Part shown: piece after piece, positions 35,076-43,467 of the stretch
How the letters are laid out: every line of letters starts with the position of its first letter
How positions within the stretch are numbered: the first letter of the stretch is position 1
Assembly (NCBI GenBank): GCA_903907865.1
Contig: CAIVPR010000117.1
Span: 16,798-80,797 of the forward strand
DNA from: an uncultured Acidobacteriia bacterium
GTDB lineage: Bacteria; Acidobacteriota; Terriglobia; Bryobacterales; Bryobacteraceae
Reading direction: 5' to 3'
Length of the DNA stretch: 64,000 bases
The notes under the pieces: model-generated
Told to the model about the DNA's origin: nothing
Databases searched by the model: none
The model's input: the letters and a program-made list of their open reading frames with translations, nothing else
Made by a program: the position numbers and the translations under genes

Positions 35076-36254
35076 GTGCCTGACGTCCACACCCCGCCGC
35101 GCCCCACGCCCAGACTCGAATCCATCGACCTCCTCCGCGGCCTGGTAATGGTCGTCATGGCGCTCGACCATGTCCGTGACAACCTGATGCCGCTGGGGGA
35201 TCCGGTCGATCTGGCCACAACCGATCCAGCCCTGTTCTTCACCCGAATCGTCACCCACTACTGCGCGCCCACCTTCTATTTCCTTGCGGGGATCGCGGCC
35301 TACTACGCGAGCCGGAGACGCACTCTGCCCGAATTGTCACGCTTTCTTGTCTCGCGAGGTCTCTGGCTGGTGTTTCTGGAACTCGTGGTCGTCCGTTTCG
35401 GCTGGTACTTCGCCTGGAACACCACTTTCTTCGAGGGGCTGACGATCTGGGCTCTTGGCTGGTCCATGGTGAGTTTGGGGGTATTGATCCGAATCCCGCG
35501 ATGGGCAATGGTGACAGTGGGCGCGGCGATGGTGCTCGGCCACAACGCCTTGGACGGGATCAAGGCCGAATCATTCGGTCCCCTGGCGTTCCTGTGGACC
35601 GTGCTCCACGTTCCGGGCACAATCCACATCGGCCCGTCAACGCTGGCGATCGCCTATCCGCTGATTCCGTGGATCGGCGTGATGGCACTGGGGTACGCGT
35701 TTGGCCGCGGTGGCGTGCAGCGCGCCTTGAAGATCGGACCGGCCCTGATAGCGGCGTTCCTTGTCTTGCGCTTCTCCAACTTGTACGGCGATCCGCACCC
35801 GTGGACGCACCAGAAGAGTGCGGTCTTCACCGTGATGTCGTTCCTGAACTGCTGGAAATACCCCCCGTCGTTGATGTATTTGCTTATGACGCTGGGCCCT
35901 TCAATCACCATCATCGGGCTGGTGGAGTGGTGGCGCAAGGACGGGACAAGGGAATTGCCGGAGTTTACACGACCGGTCGTATTGTTTGGTCGAGTGCCGA
36001 TGTTCTACTATCTGCTGCATATCTATCTGGCGCACCTGGTTGGGGTGGCTGTGGCGCTCTACCGCTTCGGGGATGCCCGATGGCTTTTCGTGATGGCAAC
36101 GGAATCCGGGAACCAGTGGCTGCCGTCCAACTCGCCGTTGTGGATGGTCTATGCCGGGTGGATGTTCGTGGTGGTAGCGCTGTACCCCGCATGCAAATGG
36201 TTCGCGGGGGTGAAGGCGCGCAACCCCGGACAAGTGTGGCTGAGCTACCTGTAG
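35076..36254 (+). CDS. Membrane acyltransferase-like protein (DUF1624/HGSNAT-like)
   Basis: Polytopic membrane protein of 392 aa with about ten hydrophobic segments. The N-terminal RLESIDLLRGLVMVVMALDHVRD is the signature of the DUF1624/heparan-alpha-glucosaminide N-acetyltransferase group, in which the conserved Asp-His pair follows the first helix. CAPTFYFLAGIAAY and FGRVPMFYYLLHIYLAH match the family further on. It may acetylate sugars across the membrane. GTG start at 35076, 21 bases after the second TolC gene; the next gene follows after 45 bases. Confidence 0.8.
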   Translation: MPDVHTPPRPTPRLESIDLLRGLVMVVMALDHVRDNLMPLGDPVDLATTDPALFFTRIVTHYCAPTFYFLAGIAAYYASRRRTLPELSRFLVSRGLWLVFLELVVVRFGWYFAWNTTFFEGLTIWALGWSMVSLGVLIRIPRWAMVTVGAAMVLGHNALDGIKAESFGPLAFLWTVLHVPGTIHIGPSTLAIAYPLIPWIGVMALGYAFGRGGVQRALKIGPALIAAFLVLRFSNLYGDPHPWTHQKSAVFTVMSFLNCWKYPPSLMYLLMTLGPSITIIGLVEWWRKDGTRELPEFTRPVVLFGRVPMFYYLLHIYLAHLVGVAVALYRFGDARWLFVMATESGNQWLPSNSPLWMVYAGWMFVVVALYPACKWFAGVKARNPGQVWLSYL

Positions 36255-36299
36255 CGGCGCTAGTGGGAATTTGGTGGCAGTAGTGATACAACTGGAACC

Positions 36300-38459
36300 G
36301 TGAAGCCTGCCGCCCTCCTGCTGATCCTCCTCTCCGCCATCCCGGTTCTTGCGCAAACGCCGAAACCAAACGACGCCCCCGTCTTCCCCTACGGAGCCGT
36401 CTACTTCCGCAAATCCAACCCGCCCGAGCAGGACTGGGCCAAGGACCACGCCACCGCAGCCCGCGTCGGCATGAACACCTTCCGCCACTGGTTCATGTGG
36501 GAGGCAGTCGAAGTCGCTCCCGGCAAATACGATTGGTCCGACTACGACCGCATGATGGACCTCGCAGCCAAGAACGGCATCAAGGTCGTGATCGCCGAAC
36601 TCGTCACCTCAGCCCCGGAATGGGTCTACGAGAAATACCCGCACGCCCGTTTCAAGGCCTCTGACGGCTCCACCGTCCAAAGCACCAACTCCGTCTCCAC
36701 CGGCACCGGCGGCTTCCCTGGCATGTGCCTCGACAACGACGACGTCCGCGCCCTGGCCGAGAAATTCCTCGTCGCGCTGGTCGAACGGTACCGCAACCAC
36801 CCCGCCACGCTCGGCTTCGACCTCTGGAACGAAAACACCTACGACGGCGGCTCCCCCCAGAAGATGTACTGCTACTGCGACGCCACCCAGCGCAAGTACC
36901 GCACGTGGCTGAAGAACCATTACGGCTCGCTCGACGCCCTCGCCAAGACTTGGTACCGCTACGGGTACGCCGACTGGGCCAACGTCCACCCGCCCGCCAA
37001 CTTCAACGGCTATCCCGAAAGCCTCGACTGGCTCGATTTCCGCGTCGACGACGCTTTCGACCTGATGAAATGGCGCACCGACCTCGTCCGCCGCCTCGAC
37101 CCGACCCACAAGGTCATCGCCCACGGCGTGGCGGGAACTTTGGACACCTTCCCCGCCAATACCCATAACGAATGGCGCTCGGCGGAATTGGTCGACACAT
37201 GGGGCTTGACGTGGATCGCGGCGCGCAAGGGCAACGAGCTCTGGCGGCAGTTCCAAGCGCTGGACCTCGTCCGCGGCGGCTCGCGCGGCAAACCGTTCTG
37301 GCATGCCGAGGCGCAGGCCGGACCGCTCTGGATGCAGCCGCAGGTGCTGAAGCGCGACCGCGAGGACGGGCGCATTCCCGACGAGAAGGATGTAAGACTC
37401 TGGAACCTCATCTCCTGCGCGGGCGGTGCGACCGGCCTGATGTACCCCCGCTGGCGTCCGCTGCTCGACGGGCCGCTGTTCGGCGCGTTCGGGGCATTCG
37501 CGATGGACGGATCGGAGACCCCGCGTTCGGAAATGGCGGGCAAGGTGGCGAAGTGGGCCAACGCGCACCCGGAAATCTGGAAGGCGCGCCCGGTGAAGGG
37601 CGACATTGGCATTGTTTTTGCGCCCGAGTCGGAGATGTTCAACTACGTCCAACAGGGCGCGACCGACTACTACACGCAGTCGGTGCGCGGTGCCTACCAA
37701 GGCTTCTTCGACAACAACATCCAAGCCGACTTCGTCCACATCGACGACCTGAAGCAGTACAAGGCCGTCTACCTTCCCTACCCCGTCATGCTGAAGGCGG
37801 CCTCGGCGAAGAAGGTGCTGGAGTACGTGCGCGACGGCGGCATCCTGATCAGCGAGGGCCTGCCTGCGTACTTCGGCGACCACGGGAAAGTCGGAACCAA
37901 GCAGCCGAACTACGGACTGGACGAGGTGTTCGGCGCGCGGGAGAGCTATGTCGAGTTCACGCCCGACATCCTCGACAACCTGACGCTGAACGTCCGCGGT
38001 TCCGAGATCAACGGCCGCTATTTCCTGCAGGCGTTCCAGTTGGCGGGCGGCGTGGCCGCGGGAGCGTACAAGGACGGGAAGCTGGCGGCGGTCGAACATG
38101 CGTTCGGCAAGGGCAAGGCGTTGCTCATCGGGAGTTTTCCGGGCGGCGGCTACTACCTGCACCATTCGGCGGGCGGCAAGGAGTTCTTCGCCGGACTGCT
38201 CGATTGGGCCGGGCTGCAGCAGCAGGTCAAGACCAGCGCGACGGGTGCGCAAGCCCGGTTGCACACGGATTCGACCGGCGGCTACCTGTGGGTGGTCAAT
38301 CCCGAGAGATCGGAACGGACCATCGAAGTGACCGTTCCCGACGGCTACAGGGGTACTGAGGACGTATGGGGAAACCAAAAGATCACCTCGGATGGCCGAA
38401 AGATAGGTGTGAAGGTGAGCGACCGCGACGTCGCTGTCATCCGGTTGGTGCGAAACTAG
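36300..38459 (+). CDS. Exported GH42-like beta-galactosidase
   Basis: Glycoside hydrolase of 719 aa with a signal peptide (MKPAALLLILLSAIPVLAQ). The TIM barrel carries the acid/base Glu178 in FDLWNENT and the nucleophile Glu337 in FWHAEAQAG. The Cys-rich segment KMYCYCDATQRKYRTWL resembles the GH42 zinc/loop region after the acid/base. A class-I amidotransferase-like trimerisation domain (GDIGIVFAPESEMF, about 435-620) and a C-terminal beta domain follow. It cleaves beta-galactosides and is probably periplasmic. GTG start at 36300. The M48 protease gene follows after five bases. Confidence 0.9.
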   Translation: MKPAALLLILLSAIPVLAQTPKPNDAPVFPYGAVYFRKSNPPEQDWAKDHATAARVGMNTFRHWFMWEAVEVAPGKYDWSDYDRMMDLAAKNGIKVVIAELVTSAPEWVYEKYPHARFKASDGSTVQSTNSVSTGTGGFPGMCLDNDDVRALAEKFLVALVERYRNHPATLGFDLWNENTYDGGSPQKMYCYCDATQRKYRTWLKNHYGSLDALAKTWYRYGYADWANVHPPANFNGYPESLDWLDFRVDDAFDLMKWRTDLVRRLDPTHKVIAHGVAGTLDTFPANTHNEWRSAELVDTWGLTWIAARKGNELWRQFQALDLVRGGSRGKPFWHAEAQAGPLWMQPQVLKRDREDGRIPDEKDVRLWNLISCAGGATGLMYPRWRPLLDGPLFGAFGAFAMDGSETPRSEMAGKVAKWANAHPEIWKARPVKGDIGIVFAPESEMFNYVQQGATDYYTQSVRGAYQGFFDNNIQADFVHIDDLKQYKAVYLPYPVMLKAASAKKVLEYVRDGGILISEGLPAYFGDHGKVGTKQPNYGLDEVFGARESYVEFTPDILDNLTLNVRGSEINGRYFLQAFQLAGGVAAGAYKDGKLAAVEHAFGKGKALLIGSFPGGGYYLHHSAGGKEFFAGLLDWAGLQQQVKTSATGAQARLHTDSTGGYLWVVNPERSERTIEVTVPDGYRGTEDVWGNQKITSDGRKIGVKVSDRDVAVIRLVRN

Positions 38460-38464
38460 GAATA

Positions 38465-39391
38465 ATGCGGAGGCGAGCACCGCTAGGTGTATCCACGTCG
38501 ATCCTGTTGCTGCTGTTTGCGGCCTTTTCAGCCCATGCGGCCGACGTCAAAAAGGATCCGACCGAGATCGGCGGGCGCAACGTTTCCAAGGGCGTCAACC
38601 TCTACAGCTTGGACCGCGAAGTTGCGCTGGGCAAACAGCTCGCCTTGGAAGTCGAGAAGCAGGCGAAGATTGTCGATGACCCCATCGTCTCCGAATACCT
38701 GAACCGGCTCGGCCAGGACTTGGTGCGGCACTCCGATGTGACTTTTCCGGTGTCGTTCAAGATGATCGACTCCGAGGAGATCAACGCCTTCACCCTGCCC
38801 GGCGGCTTCGTCTTCATCAACAGCGGCGTGCTCAAGCTCTCGGACAACGAGGCGGAACTGGCGTCGGTCATAGCCCACGAACTGGGCCACGCGGCGGCCA
38901 GGCATGCCACGAGGCAGGCGACACGGGAGCAGATGATCAATCTGTCGGCCATTCCGCTGTCGGTGATGGGTGGCATCGCCGGTTTGGCGGTGCGGCAAGT
39001 AGCGACCACGCTGGCGGCCCCGATGACGTTGTTCCACTTCTCGCGCGCCTTCGAGACTGAGGCCGACCTGCTGGGAATCCAGTATTTGTGGAATTCGGGC
39101 TACGACCCCGGTGCCAGCGTGGACATGTTCGAGCGCGTGGAGTCAATGGAACGGAAGAAACCGGGCTCGGTGTCGAAGTTGTTCCGCACGCACCCTCAAA
39201 CCGAGGACCGCATCGTCAAGACCCAGCGCGACATCGAGCAGCTACTGCCGCAGCGGGCCGAGTATACGGTGAACACCTCGGAGTACGAGGATGTCCGGAC
39301 CCGGCTCTACGAGTTGACCAAGCCGAAGGTGGCGGAGAAGGAATCGAACGTGCCGACGCTGCGTCGGAAATACGGCAACGATTTGGAGTGA
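38465..39391 (+). CDS. Exported M48-family zinc metalloprotease
   Basis: BepA/YfgC-like periplasmic metalloprotease of 308 aa with a signal peptide (to about residue 26, AHAADV). The zinc motif HELGH is at 138-142 and the third ligand Glu199 lies in FETEADLLG. GGFVFINSGVL precedes the active-site helix as in the family. There is no TPR domain such as BepA carries. BepA-type proteases tend outer-membrane protein quality, which fits neighbours that are outer-membrane channels. The ATG at 38465 comes five bases after the GH42 stop. Confidence 0.88.
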   Translation: MRRRAPLGVSTSILLLLFAAFSAHAADVKKDPTEIGGRNVSKGVNLYSLDREVALGKQLALEVEKQAKIVDDPIVSEYLNRLGQDLVRHSDVTFPVSFKMIDSEEINAFTLPGGFVFINSGVLKLSDNEAELASVIAHELGHAAARHATRQATREQMINLSAIPLSVMGGIAGLAVRQVATTLAAPMTLFHFSRAFETEADLLGIQYLWNSGYDPGASVDMFERVESMERKKPGSVSKLFRTHPQTEDRIVKTQRDIEQLLPQRAEYTVNTSEYEDVRTRLYELTKPKVAEKESNVPTLRRKYGNDLE

Positions 39392-39440
39392 GAATCCCCG
39401 GTCGCCAACCGCAATTAGGTGCCTCGCGCAAAGGACTACG

Positions 39441-40748
39441 ATGACAACGATGCTGCGGCCAGTGGCCGCTCTTCTGCTGACACTGCTCGGCACACCATTT
39501 CTATCGGGCCAGGACGACCCGGGCGGCGCGCTTGACAAGCACCTGCGCGAAGCTACCCATGGGATGTTCGGACTCACGTTCGAAGAACGCCTCCGGGCTG
39601 AAACCAAGTACGGGGTCAACTTCGGCAAATCCTTGAATCAGCAGGGCTTGCTGACCCGGCTACGGATCGGTGCGGATTTCCAACCGGTGTCGTGGCTCAA
39701 GGTCGTTGCCATGGGGCAGGATTCACGAGTGCCTTTCTACGGCGTGGTTGCGCCCAACACGATCCGCGACACGTTCGACCTCCACGAGGCCTACATTGAG
39801 CTGGGTAATCCAAAGACCGGGTTCGGTGGAACATTCGGGCGACAGATGCAGATGTTCGGAGAAGGCCGGCTGATTGGGTCCCCGCAGTGGAGCAACGTCT
39901 CGCGGACCTTCGACACCGGCCGGCTCTACTACCGAGCGCGGAAGATGCGGCTCGAAGTGCTCATGGTGTCGCCGGTCAAGGTACTGCCGGACGATTTCAA
40001 CCGACCGGAACTGGGGGAGCGGATCTGGGGCACGTACGACACGTTCCCGGACTTGGGACATGGCGTGGCTGTCGATCTTTACGCGCTCCGGCATTCGCAG
40101 AATAGGCCGGGCGGTTGGACGGCAGCCGGCACTCTGGGCACCGATACCTTTGGTGGCCGGCTTTATGGTCCACTTCCCAGCGGGTTCCGTTACAGCCTTG
40201 AACTCGTAGGGCAAGTTGGCCACATCGGCGTCTACACCCAACGGGCAAACGCGTATTTCTCGGGGATATCGCGGAAGACCTCATTGGGGGGCCACGCGTT
40301 CAGTTTCTCCGGCGAATACAGGGGGGCATCGGGAACGCGGTACGGGCAGAACGCTGGCGGCACTTTCGATCAGCTGTCGCCCGCCAACCACGACAAGTTT
40401 GGTCATGAGGACCTGTTCGGCTGGCGAAATTTGAGGACCCTGAGGAGCCTCGAAACGCTGAACGTCAACAAAGCTTTTGCTGTGAACGTGATGTACTCGA
40501 ACCACTGGCTGTCAAGCGCCTACGATTCGCTGTACAACAGCACGGGCTCGTCCGTCGCGTTTTCCAAGACTGGGACGGCGGGCAAGCATGTGGGCCAGGA
40601 GCTGGACGCGTTTGTAACCTATTCGCACGGTGCCCATCTGTTCGGTGCCGGAGTCGGACATTTCTTCAAGGGCGAATTTGTCCAAGCGGCGACGTCGCAC
40701 ATCAATCCGCGCTACTTCTACATCTTCCAGCAATACTCGTTCAAGTAG
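39441..40748 (+). CDS. Alginate-export-like outer-membrane porin
   Basis: Predicted beta-barrel of 435 aa with a signal peptide (LRPVAALLLTLLGTPFLSGQ). FEERLRAETKYGVNFG, LLTRLRIGADFQPVSWLKVV and FDLHEAYIEL, then FGRQMQMFGEGRLIGSPQW, follow the AlgE/alginate-export family layout of alternating strands with Arg/Asp-rich pore walls; it ends in an aromatic strand (YFYIFQQYSFK). Last gene of the plus-strand run, followed by an inverted repeat. It may be a porin for anionic sugars; the substrate is not known. Confidence 0.75.
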   Translation: MTTMLRPVAALLLTLLGTPFLSGQDDPGGALDKHLREATHGMFGLTFEERLRAETKYGVNFGKSLNQQGLLTRLRIGADFQPVSWLKVVAMGQDSRVPFYGVVAPNTIRDTFDLHEAYIELGNPKTGFGGTFGRQMQMFGEGRLIGSPQWSNVSRTFDTGRLYYRARKMRLEVLMVSPVKVLPDDFNRPELGERIWGTYDTFPDLGHGVAVDLYALRHSQNRPGGWTAAGTLGTDTFGGRLYGPLPSGFRYSLELVGQVGHIGVYTQRANAYFSGISRKTSLGGHAFSFSGEYRGASGTRYGQNAGGTFDQLSPANHDKFGHEDLFGWRNLRTLRSLETLNVNKAFAVNVMYSNHWLSSAYDSLYNSTGSSVAFSKTGTAGKHVGQELDAFVTYSHGAHLFGAGVGHFFKGEFVQAATSHINPRYFYIFQQYSFK

Positions 40749-40763
40749 TTAACACTCCCTCGC

Positions 40764-40797
40764 GGTCGCGGCTCAGCATGTTTCCGAGCCACGACCA
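40764..40797. terminator. Candidate bidirectional terminator
   Basis: GGTCGCGGCTC (40764-40774) pairs with GAGCCACGACC (40786 onward to about 40797), a stem with one mismatch, between convergent stop codons at 40748 and 40819. It is followed by a T-rich stretch (GTGTTTGTTTTC) after several bases. Confidence 0.45.
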
Positions 40798-40818
40798 CAA
40801 GGCAGTGTTTGTTTTCGA

Positions 40819-42150
40819 CTACTGGGGACGCCCCAGATACTGATCGTACAGCCGCTTCTGCCGCGTGTCCGTATCCACAGTCTTGCCCTTGATGAACAGG
40901 AGCTTGATCTGCGTCTTGGCCTCCAGCGGATCGCCGTCGGTCAGCAGCAAATCGGCCCACTTGCCCTCCTCCACGGTCCCGATCTGGTCGCCTACGCCCC
41001 AAATCTTCGCCGCGTTGGTCGTAACCGCCTTCAGCGCGTCCTCGTGCGGCAACCCGAAGGCCACAGCCTGGGCAGCTTGGTATGGCAGATTCCGTGAAGC
41101 CAGGTTGGTCCCGCCAGTCAGCGTTGCCATTGAGAACAGGATTCCCGCCTTCTGCAAATCCGCAGCGGTCACGTAAGCCCGGTCGTAGGCATCATCCTCG
41201 TTCAACGGCAACGACAGCGCAGGCCCGAGGATCACGGAGATGTTGTGCTCCTTGATCTCCTTGGTCACCTTGTTCGCCTCCACCGCGTCGCAGAGGATGA
41301 TCTTGACCTTCTGTTTGTCAGCCCACGCGATTGCGTCGCGGATCTCGCGCTCCCGCCGAGCCGTCACCAGAATCGGTTCCGTCCCGTCGATCACCGCCTG
41401 CATCGCTTCCAGCTTCAGGTCCGGTTTGAAGTCCGGAGCCTTCGCCGACTTCATCTGCTTGTAGCGGTGGGCGCTCTCGAAGAACTCGTTCAACTCGGAC
41501 ATCTCCTTGTCGAACGCAGCCTTCAGCGCTGTAAAGCCGGTCGGATTGCCACCCGCCGCGCCGCCCGAGTCGCTCGAATCCGGCGTAAACCCGCCGCGGC
41601 CGCCCGGCAGTCGGATCGCGGGCATGGTCAGGTGCAGACCCGCGCGGGGCTTTACGCCCATCTCGTCCGTGGTCCAGCCGTTCAGGTGCATCAGCGAAAC
41701 CTGGCCCGAGATCAGCACCCCGTCCGGCATTGTCGCCACCGTCGTGATCCCGTTCACCCGCGTTACCTCGATGTGCTCGCTCGACGGGTTCACCGCCGTC
41801 GCCGCCACCAACTGCGGGTTGAACTTGCCGATTTCCTGCACATCCTCGGTCTCACGCACGGCGTTGATTTCGATCAAGCCCACTTCCGTGCCCGAATCGA
41901 TCATGCCGGGGTACACCTGCAGCCCCTTGCCGTCGATCACCTTGACGTCCTTCGGGACCGCCAAGTTCTTGCCGACTCCGATGATCTTCCCGTTGCGCAC
42001 CAACACCGACCCGTTCTCGATATCGGCACCCGCCAAGGTATGCACCGTGGCACCTTTGATGAAGAACGAATCGTCCGACCCCGGAGCCGCCGGCGGCGTT
42101 GCCGCCATGGCTGCCAAACTAGGAATCAAAATCGCAATTGCCAGTCTCAC
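40819..42150 (-). CDS. Exported amidohydrolase-family protein lacking HxH
   Basis: Exported amidohydrolase-superfamily protein of 443 aa with a signal peptide (MRLAIAILIPSLAAMAAT). The N-terminal composite beta domain (FIKGATVHTLAGADIENGSVLV, GKIIGVGKNL) and the C-terminal return (GKWADLLLTDGDPLEAKTQIK) are clear. At the place where active enzymes have PGxIDxHxH the sequence is YPGMIDSGTEVG, so the first two metal His residues are absent. It may be a non-catalytic partner or use another centre. The GTG start directly follows the stop of the next gene (TAAGTG). Third gene of a coupled operon. Confidence 0.82.
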   Translation of the reverse strand: MRLAIAILIPSLAAMAATPPAAPGSDDSFFIKGATVHTLAGADIENGSVLVRNGKIIGVGKNLAVPKDVKVIDGKGLQVYPGMIDSGTEVGLIEINAVRETEDVQEIGKFNPQLVAATAVNPSSEHIEVTRVNGITTVATMPDGVLISGQVSLMHLNGWTTDEMGVKPRAGLHLTMPAIRLPGGRGGFTPDSSDSGGAAGGNPTGFTALKAAFDKEMSELNEFFESAHRYKQMKSAKAPDFKPDLKLEAMQAVIDGTEPILVTARREREIRDAIAWADKQKVKIILCDAVEANKVTKEIKEHNISVILGPALSLPLNEDDAYDRAYVTAADLQKAGILFSMATLTGGTNLASRNLPYQAAQAVAFGLPHEDALKAVTTNAAKIWGVGDQIGTVEEGKWADLLLTDGDPLEAKTQIKLLFIKGKTVDTDTRQKRLYDQYLGRPQ

Positions 42151-43467
42151 TTAGTTCTGACCTCCCGTCGTCCCGGCGCGTTTGCCCGTCAGCGCCTTCT
42201 TTTCGATCTCCTTGGCGGGCCGCCCCTCGATGTCGTGGTCGCGGTCGAAATACTCGTGGCCATCGATGAACACCTTCACCACCTTGCTCATGTTCGACAA
42301 CGGATGTCCATCAAACAAAAGCACATCGGCATCCTTGCCAACCTCCAACGAACCCACCCGCTTGTCGATCATCAACTGCTTGGCAGGATTGATGGTGATC
42401 AGCGAAAGGGCCTCGTCCTCGGTCAAGTTGCCGTACTTCAGGGTCTTTGCCGCTTCCTTGTCCAAGTGGCGCATCAACTCGGCGTCGTCGGAATTGAGCG
42501 AAGTGACAATCCCCTTCTTCACCATGATGGCGGCGTTGTAGGGGATCGCGTCCTTGGCCTCCATCTTGTAGGCCCACCAGTCGGCGAAGGTAGAAGCCCC
42601 TGCGCCGTGCGCCTTGATCTCGTTGGCCACCTTGTAGCCCTCGAGCACATGCTGGAAGGTGCGGATCTTGAACCCGTAGTCGTCGGCCACGTGGATCAGC
42701 ATCAGGATTTCATCCTGCCGGTAGCAGTGCGCATGAACCAAACGCTTGCCTTCCAGAACCTCGACCAGCGCGTCCAACTTCAGATCGCGGGCCGGGGGAA
42801 TGGCGATATCGCCCTTGGCCACCTTGGCGTTGTAGAGCTTCCAGACGTTCTGGTAGTCCTTGGCGTCGTTGAAGGCCTCGCGGATCACGTCCTCGACGCC
42901 CATGCGGGTCGCCGGATAGCGGAGCGTGGTGGTTGTGCCGAAGCCCTGGGCATTGCCGGCCCGCTTGGGATTTTCGCCGAGAGCGAACTTGATGCCCGGC
43001 AACGCGCCTTCGAATTTCATCTCGTCGGTGCTCTTGCCCCAGCGCATCTTGGTCACGACGGTCTTGCCGCCGATCGCGTTGGCGCTGCCGTGCAGGATGT
43101 TGGCGGTCGTCACGCCCCCTGCCAGAGCCCTATAGATCGCCACGTCTTCGGGATTGAGCACGTCCTCGATGCCCACCATCGCGGACACCGAAACCGTGCC
43201 TTCGTTGATGGCCTCGGCCATGATGTGCGAGTGGCAGTCGATGATGCCGGGCATCACGAACTTGCCGGCGCCGTCGATCACGGTCGCGCCCGGAGGGGCC
43301 ATCACCTTGTCGCCGATGGCCGCAATCTTGCCGCCCTGCAGCAGAATCGACCCCTTCACGGTACCCTTCGTCACCGTCAGGATGGTGGCGTTCTGGATCA
43401 GAATAGGCGGATCTGCGGCGAAAGCCGACACCGCCAGCGCCATTGAAATCAGTCCAAGTCGTCTCAT
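42151..43467 (-). CDS. Exported amidohydrolase (metal site intact)
   Basis: Amidohydrolase of 438 aa with a signal peptide (MRRLGLISMALAVSAFAAD). It keeps PGIIDCHSHIM with the HxH metal ligands, VHAHCYRQDEI with a further His, and SLNSDDAELMRH with the catalytic Asp region. The C-terminal domain includes ITINPAKQLMIDKRVGSLEVGKDADVLLFDG. Only member of the three-gene cluster with a complete visible metal site. Start and stop overlap the neighbours (ATGA upstream, TAAGTG downstream). Likely an imidazolonepropionase/dipeptidase-like hydrolase; substrate unknown. Confidence 0.87.
   Translation of the reverse strand: MRRLGLISMALAVSAFAADPPILIQNATILTVTKGTVKGSILLQGGKIAAIGDKVMAPPGATVIDGAGKFVMPGIIDCHSHIMAEAINEGTVSVSAMVGIEDVLNPEDVAIYRALAGGVTTANILHGSANAIGGKTVVTKMRWGKSTDEMKFEGALPGIKFALGENPKRAGNAQGFGTTTTLRYPATRMGVEDVIREAFNDAKDYQNVWKLYNAKVAKGDIAIPPARDLKLDALVEVLEGKRLVHAHCYRQDEILMLIHVADDYGFKIRTFQHVLEGYKVANEIKAHGAGASTFADWWAYKMEAKDAIPYNAAIMVKKGIVTSLNSDDAELMRHLDKEAAKTLKYGNLTEDEALSLITINPAKQLMIDKRVGSLEVGKDADVLLFDGHPLSNMSKVVKVFIDGHEYFDRDHDIEGRPAKEIEKKALTGKRAGTTGGQN

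Noticed and set aside
36609..38480. A 623-codon minus-strand frame
   Set aside because: Antisense to the GH42 enzyme with both catalytic Glu residues in place.
41245..43446. A 733-codon plus-strand frame
   Set aside because: Antisense to two amidohydrolase genes; composition rich in His/Arg/Asp without recognisable domains.
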